Positions 16,262 to 25,340 of a stretch of 53,756 nucleotides of DNA are shown one piece after another; positions within the stretch are counted from its first letter, which is position 1; each line of letters starts with the position of its first letter. Where the stretch lies: NCBI GenBank assembly GCA_018608405.1, contig JABAZP010000021.1:1-53756 (forward strand). The letters are read 5' to 3'. The position numbers were made by a program, and so were the translations under genes. The stretch comes from Flavobacteriales bacterium (GTDB lineage Bacteria; Bacteroidota; Bacteroidia; Flavobacteriales_E; Vicingaceae). The notes beneath the pieces were generated by a model. The model did not search any database. It saw only the letters and a program-made list of their open reading frames with translations, and was not told the DNA's origin.

Positions 16262-17406
16262 AACTTGATTCCTCCGCCAACTAAGAAACCCAAATCAGCA
16301 TTGATAAACTGTGCCCCTCCGAAGAAGTTTTCATACATACCTGCAGTTAAAACTACACCAAATCCTTCACCAAGAATTAAGTGAATTCTTTGATTGAGAA
16401 GTAAACCGATAAAAGTGTTTCTTTCCTGTTCCACAAAAATACCTCGATCAATTATTTCAGACCCAATGGCAATTTTTGCGTTTAAATCAAGAAAGAGATA
16501 ATTGTTGAATGGTTTTACAGCGCCTACGCCTAAAGCAAAGTAAGAATAATAGACATTCGCTCCCGGAACTTCTTTGTTTAGACTGAAAACTTCAATATCC
16601 ACGCTCAAAGCACCTTTCCAGTTAAAATCGTTCCAATCCCTTGCAAAACCAACATATCTTAATCTATATCCATATGCGTTACTTCCCTTGAAACTTTCGA
16701 AAGTAACAAGGTGGTGACTTTTTGGTCTTGTATTTTGTTCGGGAAGACTGTCTAGCGATTGAAGCTGATCTGTTGGACCATTATGAGCTACATCGGCTTG
16801 GGCCGCAATTGTATCTGTATTACTGTTGTCAATCAAAGCAGGAGTGAAAGGTGTACCTATTTCTTCATTTATTTCCGACTTTATTTTTGCATCTACTTTA
16901 TTTAATGATTTTTTAAAGAAATCATACGAGTATTTGCTTAATTGTTTTTGATCAAATTTTTCATTAATTATTTTAGAATTCTTGTCGGTCAAAATGAAGG
17001 AAAGTTTGCCATCCTTATTTTCATAATAGTCTATCGCAATTTCAAGCCTAATCTCTTTTCGTTTCTTAGCTTCTAGGTTATCATGAGTATAGACTAAATC
17101 TCGAAAGGCTATAACTAATTGTTTATCTCCTGTCTTAGTATTTTTTAGACCTTTATAAAAGAACTTGCTATAAGTCTTTTCAACTCCTCTTTTGACAACC
17201 GTGGTAAAGCCTAAATTTAGAATACCACCATACACAGTTCCAATTTCTTGTTGATTCGCACGTTGATCAATAACTTTAAAAATATTGAAAGAAGTAGAAT
17301 CAAAATGAAAACCGCCGGCTTTCATTTTAATCGGGATGGGAATAACTTGTTGCGAACTAACAGTCTCTGTCATTGCTAATAGAGCAATGAGGAGGTATCT
17401 TTTCAA
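16258..17406 (-). CDS. Exported protein with probable outer-membrane barrel
   Basis: The product has 382 residues and a signal peptide ending near residue 19. The first half (about 20-190) is mixed and charged, a linker (about 190-230) is rich in Asn, Asp and Gln, and the last 150 residues alternate polar and hydrophobic residues with aromatic girdle-like strands, ending GGGIKF with a terminal Phe, which suggests outer-membrane beta strands. No named family is recognised. It follows the amidase gene by 35 bases on the same strand and may share its transcript. Its stop overlaps the acetyltransferase stop by 4 bases. Confidence 0.65.
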   Translation of the reverse strand: MKRYLLIALLAMTETVSSQQVIPIPIKMKAGGFHFDSTSFNIFKVIDQRANQQEIGTVYGGILNLGFTTVVKRGVEKTYSKFFYKGLKNTKTGDKQLVIAFRDLVYTHDNLEAKKRKEIRLEIAIDYYENKDGKLSFILTDKNSKIINEKFDQKQLSKYSYDFFKKSLNKVDAKIKSEINEEIGTPFTPALIDNSNTDTIAAQADVAHNGPTDQLQSLDSLPEQNTRPKSHHLVTFESFKGSNAYGYRLRYVGFARDWNDFNWKGALSVDIEVFSLNKEVPGANVYYSYFALGVGAVKPFNNYLFLDLNAKIAIGSEIIDRGIFVEQERNTFIGLLLNQRIHLILGEGFGVVLTAGMYENFFGGAQFINADLGFLVGGGIKF

Positions 17407-17441
17407 TAGAATCTAACGTTTAGGTGCAGAGTGGAATGGTT

Positions 17442-18035
17442 TTATTTAATAGCTCTGTAAATTGCTTGAGCAATTTCCCATTGGCCATCTTCACTAGTTA
17501 AATAATTCCTGTCACTCTCATTACTCATAAATCCTAGCTCGAGAAGAGCAGAGGGACATTCGCTATTTTTTAAAACGGTGAAGTTGGCAACCGTGACTTT
17601 TCTTTTTTTGATTTGATCTGGGTAAGTAGTTTCAATCGCCTTTGCAAGTGCCAAAGACTCCTCAGTTAGAGCGTTTTCTTTGATAAAAATTTCAAATCCA
17701 CTTACATCAGTTTTTCCGGTATAATTTGCATGTAGTGACAGTAAAAGGTCAGCAGCTTTTTCATTGGCCAAGTTAACTCGATTGTTTAGAGATACAAAAT
17801 GATCGATATCACGAGTAAGAATTAAGTTGAGTTGCTTGTCCTTATTCAAATCTTGCACTTTTTTTGCTATGCTAAGGACGATGTCTTTTTCAGATAACTC
17901 ATTGTGAATGCTTCCACGATCTGTTCCTCCATGTCCAACATCTAAAATAACCGTTTTCTTATTCTTAGGAGTGAATGAAACTAAAATGAGAAATGTGGCA
18001 ACTGCTATAATTTGAAGGATATTTTTCATGTTCAA
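17442..18035 (-). CDS. N-acetylmuramoyl-L-alanine amidase (Amidase_3)
   Basis: The product has 197 residues: an N-terminal signal segment and an Amidase_3 domain that fills the rest. The zinc ligands are visible: His in ILDVGHGG, Glu in NELSEKD, His in LLSLHANYT, and the catalytic Glu in LLELGFMSN. The enzyme cuts the bond between muramic acid and the peptide stem in peptidoglycan, which serves daughter-cell separation or wall turnover. It has no binding repeats, so it is a minimal form. A second ATG two codons in could also be used. Confidence 0.9.
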   Translation of the reverse strand: MNMKNILQIIAVATFLILVSFTPKNKKTVILDVGHGGTDRGSIHNELSEKDIVLSIAKKVQDLNKDKQLNLILTRDIDHFVSLNNRVNLANEKAADLLLSLHANYTGKTDVSGFEIFIKENALTEESLALAKAIETTYPDQIKKRKVTVANFTVLKNSECPSALLELGFMSNESDRNYLTSEDGQWEIAQAIYRAIK

Positions 18036-18157
18036 GTGTATTTATTGAAATTCAATATCGTATTGCATTAGAGTCAAGAGATGTCTAAAATGTTTTACTT
18101 GTTAACAATTAATTATTAACAATCTATTGCTCAGTAAATTTATTTAACAACGTGAAA

Positions 18158-19774
18158 CTACTGCTTTAGAAATTTAGAACGTTGTACTTGTCCATTTAAA
18201 ACAAATGATACGAAATATACTCCACTTCTTAAATCAGCTAGTTGATTGATATTGATTTTATTGCTTTGAAAATCAGCATCAAACGTTTTCATCAACCTTC
18301 CTTCGATAGAATAAATTTGGATTGGTATGTTTTGTTCAAAATTTGTACTCAACTGTATGGTGAGTTCATCTCTAACAGGGTTAGGAAAGAGTAATAAGCT
18401 TTCGATCGATTTATTCTCTTCAATGCCAACAGGAGTTTCTTGATAGACTCTGATATAGTCAATATCCATTGAGCTCTGAGTAAAACTGGCGGCGATTGTT
18501 GGTTCAATTGCTATGTTGAGCAATAAGTATTGGTCGGCATCAAAAGGCCAAGTGCTATTATTTCGAACCGCTGGTTGGTAGGTGAAATGCACGATGCTAT
18601 CTACACTAAAAATTAATCGATCTGGTCTCCACTCTAAAGTATAGATATGATAAGCAGTCGACACAGTCGGAATAGTTTGCCCTCCAACATTTATTGTATT
18701 GCCCGAACTTGAGGTGGTGTGTGTGGCACTTGAGACGTAATTCTGATTGTTCCCCCAATGTTCCATAATGTCTATTTCACCGCAAGCGGGCCAAGAAGTA
18801 GTAGCAAAGTTTTGTGTGTGCCAATAAGCTCCCGGTTCGTTTATGTTTTTACCCAACATCCAAATTGCCGGCCAAGTTCCTAGTCCAGTTGGCATTTTAG
18901 CCCGCACTTCAACTTTCCCATAGGTAAATGCAAATTTTGAATTGAGTCTAGCGGACGTGTATTGTTTCGTGTGACCTTGATCGGTAAAGGATTCTTTTTT
19001 GGCAATTAGGTTCAATTCACCATTGCTAACCACAGTATTTGCAGTTCTATTGGTATAATGTTGAATTTCACCATTAAACCAACTTCCACCTGCAGGTAAT
19101 TGTGTTTGGTGAAACCATTTAGTTGGATCTACAGGGCCGTTTGTATTAAACTCGTCTGACCAAACTAAACGGTTGTATACCGGTGGAGGTATAATGCTAT
19201 CGAAATAATAAAAATCATCGATGAAAGCCAACACTTGATCGCTATTGTTTTCGCCATTTAACTGAATGAGAATTCTGTTGAAATCTGTTCGTTGAGTCGG
19301 TGGTATAGAAGCTGCATTAATGTTTACGTAAGGATCATTTGCAAAATCGAACGAAACGGTTTGCCAAGTATTTAATTGCAGCGGTTTAATAATTTCCGAT
19401 TGTGTAGACCAAGGTGCAGCTAAATTTGCATCCTGCAATTTCAATGAAATCTGGTTGTTTTGGGTTCCTGTTAATCCTGAGGAGGGTACGTAAATTTTCA
19501 ACGTAAATGTGCGGTAATTAGATAGGTTAAAATTTCGCCCTGCATCAAACCGAATATTTGCATATTGACCTCCAATATCTTCATACCTTAATACCTTACT
19601 GGAAGAGTTACTAGCAGTTGATTGTGGATTGTTAAAGTTGGTGTTTAGTAGACAATCATCTCCAAACCATGTGGTTATATTTCCATTCCCTTCAAAACTA
19701 TCTTGGATGGTTTGAGCTGAAATTGGACTAAAAATAGAGAGTAGGAGCAGGAAAAAACATGAAATTTTTAACAT
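18158..19774 (-). CDS. Secreted family 16 glycoside hydrolase with T9SS sorting domain
   Basis: The product has 538 residues: a signal peptide (to about 20), a beta-sandwich carbohydrate-binding-like domain (about 22-195), a GH16 catalytic domain (about 200-450) and a type A T9SS sorting domain (about 460-538, with LLFPNPVRDELTI and a final KFLKQ). The catalytic motif is EIDIME: nucleophile E333, D335 and acid/base E338. The insertion-containing form with the extra Met is the one seen in beta-1,3-glucanases (laminarinases), so laminarin is the most likely substrate. The enzyme should be exported by Sec and then delivered to the surface by T9SS. A palindrome lies 13 bases before the start codon. 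Confidence 0.9.
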   Translation of the reverse strand: MLKISCFFLLLLSIFSPISAQTIQDSFEGNGNITTWFGDDCLLNTNFNNPQSTASNSSSKVLRYEDIGGQYANIRFDAGRNFNLSNYRTFTLKIYVPSSGLTGTQNNQISLKLQDANLAAPWSTQSEIIKPLQLNTWQTVSFDFANDPYVNINAASIPPTQRTDFNRILIQLNGENNSDQVLAFIDDFYYFDSIIPPPVYNRLVWSDEFNTNGPVDPTKWFHQTQLPAGGSWFNGEIQHYTNRTANTVVSNGELNLIAKKESFTDQGHTKQYTSARLNSKFAFTYGKVEVRAKMPTGLGTWPAIWMLGKNINEPGAYWHTQNFATTSWPACGEIDIMEHWGNNQNYVSSATHTTSSSGNTINVGGQTIPTVSTAYHIYTLEWRPDRLIFSVDSIVHFTYQPAVRNNSTWPFDADQYLLLNIAIEPTIAASFTQSSMDIDYIRVYQETPVGIEENKSIESLLLFPNPVRDELTIQLSTNFEQNIPIQIYSIEGRLMKTFDADFQSNKININQLADLRSGVYFVSFVLNGQVQRSKFLKQ

Positions 19775-19786
19775 ATAATCTGTTGT

Positions 19787-19805
19787 TATAGTTTAATAAA
19801 CTATA
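19787..19805. promoter_or_regulatory. Perfect palindrome upstream of the GH16 gene
   Basis: TATAGTTTA and TAAACTATA form a perfect 9-base inverted repeat around one central A. It sits 13 bases before the GH16 start, so it could be an operator or an RNA hairpin over the translation start. Confidence 0.45.
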
Positions 19806-19901
19806 AGTAAATATACCGAAAGATTACTAAACTTTCTTCTTACAACGTAGGTTAGCAACAAATTACAGGAGATTAGCAAAGGCAGCGCCGACTTAGGTGT
19901 A

Positions 19902-21923
19902 TCATTTCGCTTTCTTCACCATTGCCTCTAACTCAAACATTTCGTCGCGAAGTTTAGCAGCCATAATAAAGTCCATTTCCTTCGCTGCTTTTTCCATCTC
20001 TTTTCGAGTTCGCTTTAGCGATTTTTCTAAATCTGCTTTGCCCAAGTATTTTGTTTCAGGATCAGCCGCTAGTGGAATACTTTCATCCATTTTATATTCT
20101 CTCGGGGCTTTACTACCATCTGCTACTTCTGTTTGTCGCAATACATTTTCCTTACTCTTGTTTAACGCCTGAGGAACAATGTCATGTTCCGTATTGTAGG
20201 CAATCTGCTTTTCCCTGCGTCGATCTGTTTCGTCCATTGTACGTTGCATTGAGCCCGTAATGTTATCGGCGTAAAAGATGGCAATTCCGTTTACATTTCT
20301 AGCCGCCCGACCTACCGTTTGTGTCAGTGAACGTCCCGAACGCAAAAAGCCCTCTTTATCGGCATCCATAATGGCTACCAATGAAACTTCGGGTAAATCC
20401 AGTCCTTCCCTTAATAAGTTAACACCCACCAACACATCGAAGACTCCAAATCGTAAGTCTCTTAAAATTTCAACTCGCTCAAGCGTATCCACATCGGAGT
20501 GGATGTAGCGAGTTTTAATGCCATTGTTAATGAAATATTTGGTCAGTTCCTCAGCCATTCTTTTGGTTAACGTAGTCACCAATGTTCGTTCGTCTTTTTC
20601 TACTCGAATGGCAACTTCCTCCATCAAGTCATCTACCTGATTTTGTGTAGGGCGAACTTCAATAACTGGATCCAATAAACCCGTTGGTCGAATGACTTGC
20701 TCCACAATTACGCCTTCAGATTCTCGAATTTCATAATCTGCAGGTGTTGCACTCACATAAATCGCCTGATTACGCAGCGCTTCCCATTCTTCAAATTTCA
20801 GAGGACGATTATCCATTGCAGCCGGCAATCTAAAGCCATATTCGACCAAGTTAATCTTTCGAGAACGATCTCCACCGTACATCGCATTTACTTGTGAAAC
20901 AGTAACGTGACTTTCATCTACTACCAATAAGTAGTCGTCCGGGAAATAATCAATGAGACAAAATGGACGAGTTCCAGGTTCTCGAGCGTCAAAGTATCGA
21001 GAGTAGTTTTCAATTCCAGAGCAATATCCTAACTCCTTCATCATTTCCAAATCATACAAAGTTCGATCTTCTAGCCTTTTCGCTTCTAGTGGTTTCCCAA
21101 TTTCTTTGAAATATTCTACTTGCTTCACCATGTCTTGCTGAATTTGCCAAATGGAATCGTTCATGCGGTCTTTGGTAGTCACAAAAATATTAGCAGGGTA
21201 GATGTTTAAGTTTTGAAACTTTTCGATTGTATTTCCATTGTTTGGGTCAAAGGATCGAATGTCTTCTATCTCATCGCCAAAGAAGCTAATACGGTAAGCA
21301 ATGTCTGCGTAAGCAGGAAATAAATCCACCGTATCGCCTTTCACTCTAAATTTCCCTCGGGTAAAATCTCCCGAACTTCTAGAATACAAGGCACTCACAA
21401 ACTGATGCAACAATTTATTACGACTAATGAGCTGACCAACTTTTATGTGCGTAACGTTTTGTTTGAAATCGGATGGATTGGAAATACCATAAATACACGA
21501 AACCGACGAAACAACTATCACATCTCGACGTCCTGATAGTAGGGCAGAAGTAGCGCTCAAACGAAGCTTTTCAATCTCATCGTTAATCGAAAGGTCTTTC
21601 TCAATGTATGTATCTGAACCGGGGATGTACGCTTCAGGTTGATAGTAATCGTAATAAGAAACAAAATACTCAACTGCATTATCCGGAAAGAACTGTTTGA
21701 ATTCCCCGTATAATTGAGCAGCCAAAGTTTTGTTGTGACTTAAAACCAAGGTTGGTCGGCCTGTTTCTTGAATTACGTTGGCAATGGTAAATGTTTTTCC
21801 CGAGCCGGTTACTCCTAAGAGCGTTTGCGCATTCACCCCATCGTTCACACCTTCAACTAATTGTTTAATGGCTTGAGGTTGATCTCCGGTAGGTTTGTAA
21901 TCGGAAACGAGTTTGAAATCCAT
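19902..21923 (-). CDS. uvrB: Excinuclease ABC subunit B (UvrB)
   Basis: The product has 673 residues, the usual UvrB length. UvrB verifies DNA damage and recruits UvrC in nucleotide excision repair. Walker A is GVTGSGKT (K43), the beta-hairpin that clamps DNA is in the YYDYYQPEAYIPGSDTYIEK region (about 91-110), motif II is VDESH, helicase motifs VSATPADYE and QTVGRAARN are present, and a C-terminal UVR helix pair (about 635-670) supplies the UvrC contact. It appears monocistronic between GH16 and a lipoprotein gene. Confidence 0.97.
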   Translation of the reverse strand: MDFKLVSDYKPTGDQPQAIKQLVEGVNDGVNAQTLLGVTGSGKTFTIANVIQETGRPTLVLSHNKTLAAQLYGEFKQFFPDNAVEYFVSYYDYYQPEAYIPGSDTYIEKDLSINDEIEKLRLSATSALLSGRRDVIVVSSVSCIYGISNPSDFKQNVTHIKVGQLISRNKLLHQFVSALYSRSSGDFTRGKFRVKGDTVDLFPAYADIAYRISFFGDEIEDIRSFDPNNGNTIEKFQNLNIYPANIFVTTKDRMNDSIWQIQQDMVKQVEYFKEIGKPLEAKRLEDRTLYDLEMMKELGYCSGIENYSRYFDAREPGTRPFCLIDYFPDDYLLVVDESHVTVSQVNAMYGGDRSRKINLVEYGFRLPAAMDNRPLKFEEWEALRNQAIYVSATPADYEIRESEGVIVEQVIRPTGLLDPVIEVRPTQNQVDDLMEEVAIRVEKDERTLVTTLTKRMAEELTKYFINNGIKTRYIHSDVDTLERVEILRDLRFGVFDVLVGVNLLREGLDLPEVSLVAIMDADKEGFLRSGRSLTQTVGRAARNVNGIAIFYADNITGSMQRTMDETDRRREKQIAYNTEHDIVPQALNKSKENVLRQTEVADGSKAPREYKMDESIPLAADPETKYLGKADLEKSLKRTRKEMEKAAKEMDFIMAAKLRDEMFELEAMVKKAK

Positions 21924-21960
21924 GGTTTAAAATTAACAATAGAATCTGTTTAGAAGAGCT

Positions 21961-22884
21961 TCAATATTTTACCAATTTTAGTTTTTTACCTACCAATATA
22001 TTTTGATCAGCTCTAGATAAACTATCATTCCATCCTATCAAATATTTAGAAATATTGCCAATCTCTAATGTTTCGATTCTACGATGTGTGAATGCCATTA
22101 TTTCATTGGGAAACTTTTCCATCGCAAATGCTTTCTTCTTTTGTTGCTTTTTCTTATTGTCAAAAGGAGACATGTACAAATCTACTGCTCCAAAAAGATG
22201 CAAGTATTCGTGGGCAATCACTGAGGGGTTTTTATAGCTTACAACAGCGTATTCAGGATCAAAATCAGAACCAATATGCAAAGCAGCTGAAACTTCGTCG
22301 GTGTAATAGCTATTTATGAAATAGATGATGCCGACATTTTCAGTTTCGTGTTTATCTCGAAGCCTTGCAATTAACCGTTCTCGATCTTTAGGTCTTATTT
22401 TATTTAAGGTTTTCTTAGAGGTATCCGGCCCATATTTCTGCAACGCGTAGTAAGCAATTTTATCTGCCCAACGGTCAACGTTTTTAATCCCACTAGGTCC
22501 GAGTAAAGTAGCACCAAATCTTTTTTTGGCTAATGATTTTTCGATTGGAATAATACCCTTATCGTTTTCGTGGTAGTCTACGACAATGTCAAGCCCTATT
22601 CCATTATCTCTAGCTTGGCTTTCAATCCATTTAGACGCCTTCTTTACAGAGTCTAATGTTGAGCTCATATCAAATTCAGTCCAATACCCTGTGTATTTTG
22701 AATCAACAAAAACAGCATATAGTACCGTTTTACGCTGCAGCTTTTTACAAACATTATTATTTACTGAGGCAATGTGAAATTCTTGATTTTTTTTAAAAAA
22801 TCGATGCGAATGACAACTAAAAAGTATAGTAACTAACAGTAAATAAATGCTATAGCTTAGAAAGTAGCGAAGTTTTTTATTCAT
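21961..22884 (-). CDS. Metzincin-like zinc protease lipoprotein
   Basis: The product has 307 residues. The N-terminus has a basic start, a hydrophobic helix and a lipobox-like LFSC with C24, so it is probably a lipoprotein. Residues 225-235 read HEYLHLFGAVD, that is HExxHxxGxxD with H225, E226, H229, G232 and D235. HExxHxxGxxD, with Asp as third zinc ligand, is the form known from snapalysin (M7) and some other metzincins. I recognise no named family over the rest. It stands between uvrB (37 bases away) and the S37 peptidase (87 bases), and probably belongs to the set of exported peptidases in this window. Confidence 0.7.
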   Translation of the reverse strand: MNKKLRYFLSYSIYLLLVTILFSCHSHRFFKKNQEFHIASVNNNVCKKLQRKTVLYAVFVDSKYTGYWTEFDMSSTLDSVKKASKWIESQARDNGIGLDIVVDYHENDKGIIPIEKSLAKKRFGATLLGPSGIKNVDRWADKIAYYALQKYGPDTSKKTLNKIRPKDRERLIARLRDKHETENVGIIYFINSYYTDEVSAALHIGSDFDPEYAVVSYKNPSVIAHEYLHLFGAVDLYMSPFDNKKKQQKKKAFAMEKFPNEIMAFTHRRIETLEIGNISKYLIGWNDSLSRADQNILVGKKLKLVKY

Positions 22885-22971
22885 TTATTGACAATGAAAG
22901 AATATTGAATAATGGCAAACACGAAAGGATTTTTTTTATTGTGGTGATCATCAGATAATTTAACGCTGAGA

Positions 22972-24252
22972 TTACTCAATCTCCAACTCCAACCACCTTT
23001 CCAAGGCAGCAATCATTTTTTCTCGTTCAGCGGCAGTCATGTTTTTTATTCGTGCTGCTCCATGGTCTTTGTCGTGCATGAAAAACCAAAGCGCATCCAC
23101 TCCTTTTTGTGGTCGCTCGGCGGTAACAGACCAGGTGTCTTTATTCCCATTGATATAGATGATTCTATTTCCGTTTGTTTTAATCCATTTTTGCATCTTT
23201 TGCGGGACGGTATTGTCAAACGCTACTTTCATTTTGTTTGGCATAAATACAGCAGAAGGGTTTTTATCATTGGGCAATGCTGTGATGTATTCCTTGAATT
23301 CAGAAATGTCGTAACCATAATATCCCATTTCTGCACCTGCTTGGTAATAATGAGAAGCAAAGTTTTTCATGCTTGCGTCAGCAAAGAATTCAAGACCAGA
23401 TACTTTTAAAAAGTGAGACAGTACCTCTTCGATGGGAGCATCTGTTGTAGGAATTTCTTCACAATCTGAGCCCCATTGCCAGAAGGAAAAAGGGTATTCT
23501 AGAACAGCACATTCAAATGCCTCCTCAAATTGTAAATAGGTAAACTTCAACTGCGCCCCTTTTGAATACCACTGCAAAAGCGGCAATACTTTTTCCCTCT
23601 CTTGAAATAACCTCATTTGTACTTCTTTAATAGCGTTTCTGCATTCTTCTGAGCCGACCGTGTCCAAAAATGTATAGATTCGTTTGTCTTCTATGCCTTG
23701 TGTTGAAGGAGCGACATATGGCATACTAACGTCCACATCTTTTGGGTAGAAGTAATGGTAAAAAATGGTAGTTTGCCCCCCTTTACTGATGCCTGTTGAA
23801 ACCCACTTCCCGCTATATATGGTTCGAAATATTTCATTGATGTGGTGTAAGTCACCAGCAACTTGTTCCAAGTTTAAATAAGAATAATCCATAGAATCGG
23901 GCATGCTTTCACCAAAAAACCGATGCTCAATATTTATTTGGTTGGCTCCAAGCAATTCGGCAGGTTCTGAAATACGGTTTCTTTCATTTGCATAACCATT
24001 AGTTACCATTACTGTTGGCTCGTCAAAACCTGCGTGACTTAAAAACGCGCGTTGGTAGAAATAGCCTTTTGATGGGTCTTTATGATCTAGTGGCTGTCTA
24101 ACTTTTAATTCGTAAGCACCTTCGTATCCAACGGGAGTAAGTACTTTTTCAAAAATAATGTCAGGTAAGTTAAAAAGTTGTTCTTCAATGTTCTGAGCTG
24201 ATAGTGAGCTTGCTATAAATAACAAAGCCACAAATAAATGTGTTTTTTTCAT
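22972..24252 (-). CDS. Secreted S37 family serine peptidase
   Basis: The product has 426 residues with a signal peptide ending at about residue 19 (SLSAQ). The fold is alpha/beta hydrolase: nucleophile elbow GISKGG with S156, Asp in NGNKDTWS near residue 377, and His in KDHGAA near residue 400. This pattern fits the S37 family (PS-10 type, related to Streptomyces tripeptidyl aminopeptidase). It should act on peptides in the periplasm or outside. The gene follows the DUF6687-like gene by 4 bases and is probably co-transcribed with it. Confidence 0.85.
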   Translation of the reverse strand: MKKTHLFVALLFIASSLSAQNIEEQLFNLPDIIFEKVLTPVGYEGAYELKVRQPLDHKDPSKGYFYQRAFLSHAGFDEPTVMVTNGYANERNRISEPAELLGANQINIEHRFFGESMPDSMDYSYLNLEQVAGDLHHINEIFRTIYSGKWVSTGISKGGQTTIFYHYFYPKDVDVSMPYVAPSTQGIEDKRIYTFLDTVGSEECRNAIKEVQMRLFQEREKVLPLLQWYSKGAQLKFTYLQFEEAFECAVLEYPFSFWQWGSDCEEIPTTDAPIEEVLSHFLKVSGLEFFADASMKNFASHYYQAGAEMGYYGYDISEFKEYITALPNDKNPSAVFMPNKMKVAFDNTVPQKMQKWIKTNGNRIIYINGNKDTWSVTAERPQKGVDALWFFMHDKDHGAARIKNMTAAEREKMIAALERWLELEIE

Positions 24253-24256
24253 TTCT

Positions 24257-25288
24257 TTAAATTACTCCGTTTAGCTTTCTCATTTCATTCCAAGTCCAAT
24301 TTTTTTTCGGTTCTACTCCGTTAAAGATTCTTTTTAAATGGATTAGAATAGTTTTTTCGAACTGATTTGAAGAAATACTAGAGGTATAGATATTCCTTTC
24401 AGCAGGATTGGCATAACGGTCTACTTTAGAAAGTTTGGTTGCTTCTAATCTTAAAATCGGACCAGTATCTGAAATGGAATCAACCTGCCACGTGTATTCG
24501 GATTTTTCAATTTCGTTCAATTTCGTTGCTAGTGGTTTTAAGTCGATTCGAGGCAAGCAGGTTCTACTCGCTAAATCAATCCAGGTGGTGTATTTATATT
24601 CTAATTCGTAGCGATTGTTTGGGTATATGGAAAGTACAATGTCACTGCCTTCAGTATCGCTGAAGAGGGCATAATAATGTGAGGGTTTTTCGAATTCTTT
24701 CTTTACCAAGCCAATAGATTCAAACACTGTAGACGATACTTGCTGTTGAATCCCATTTTGAACCGCTTCATATTCTTCATACCAATCTTCTTTAAAGTCC
24801 TCTATGTTTTCAATTACTTTTTTGAATCTCGGCAAGAAAAATTCAAACTTTTCCACGCAGCTTTCAATCTCGTCTTTGTTTTCAAAAGGTCTGTAGAACT
24901 TTCCCTTTTCAACTTTATTCATCCAACAGCACAGTTTCAGTGCAAAATCGTAAACATCATTGTGTGGTCTAAACTCCCTAAAATCTCCGATGCGTGCCAT
25001 TGCAATAAGTTCATTTTTATACTGCATTGCCACCTCGGGGTAGAAAAGCGCGAAAACGCCAACGAAACCATCTATGTCAAAATGAGTAGCCGAAACAAGA
25101 GGGTTGTCAATACCAGTATAATTTTTGGAAAGGGCGTTGATCACAATTTCCCCGGAAGTGTCCGCAGCAATTTCCTTTATAGAATTTGCCCCTTTCCAAT
25201 GAGATAAACACAAATTGTGGGGGTGCAGACCATCCACAATAGTCACTTGTTGGGTTCCAATTTTATGAAATGGTACCAAGGTTTTCAT
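24257..25288 (-). CDS. DUF6687-like protein with a DHH-like motif
   Basis: The product has 343 residues, no signal peptide and no membrane helix, so it is probably cytoplasmic. Near residues 68-73 it has HFDIDG, which resembles the first motif (HxDxDG) of DHH phosphoesterases such as RecJ; no later DHH triad is obvious, so catalysis is doubtful. I assign DUF6687 from memory of the N-terminal pattern. It is the first gene of a two-gene unit with the S37 peptidase and is divergent from the TMEM175-like gene. Confidence 0.6.
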   Translation of the reverse strand: MKTLVPFHKIGTQQVTIVDGLHPHNLCLSHWKGANSIKEIAADTSGEIVINALSKNYTGIDNPLVSATHFDIDGFVGVFALFYPEVAMQYKNELIAMARIGDFREFRPHNDVYDFALKLCCWMNKVEKGKFYRPFENKDEIESCVEKFEFFLPRFKKVIENIEDFKEDWYEEYEAVQNGIQQQVSSTVFESIGLVKKEFEKPSHYYALFSDTEGSDIVLSIYPNNRYELEYKYTTWIDLASRTCLPRIDLKPLATKLNEIEKSEYTWQVDSISDTGPILRLEATKLSKVDRYANPAERNIYTSSISSNQFEKTILIHLKRIFNGVEPKKNWTWNEMRKLNGVI

Positions 25289-25340
25289 GCTTGATGAACT
25301 GATAGCTTTTGCGTATTATTGAAAAAGATAAAGTTGCTAA

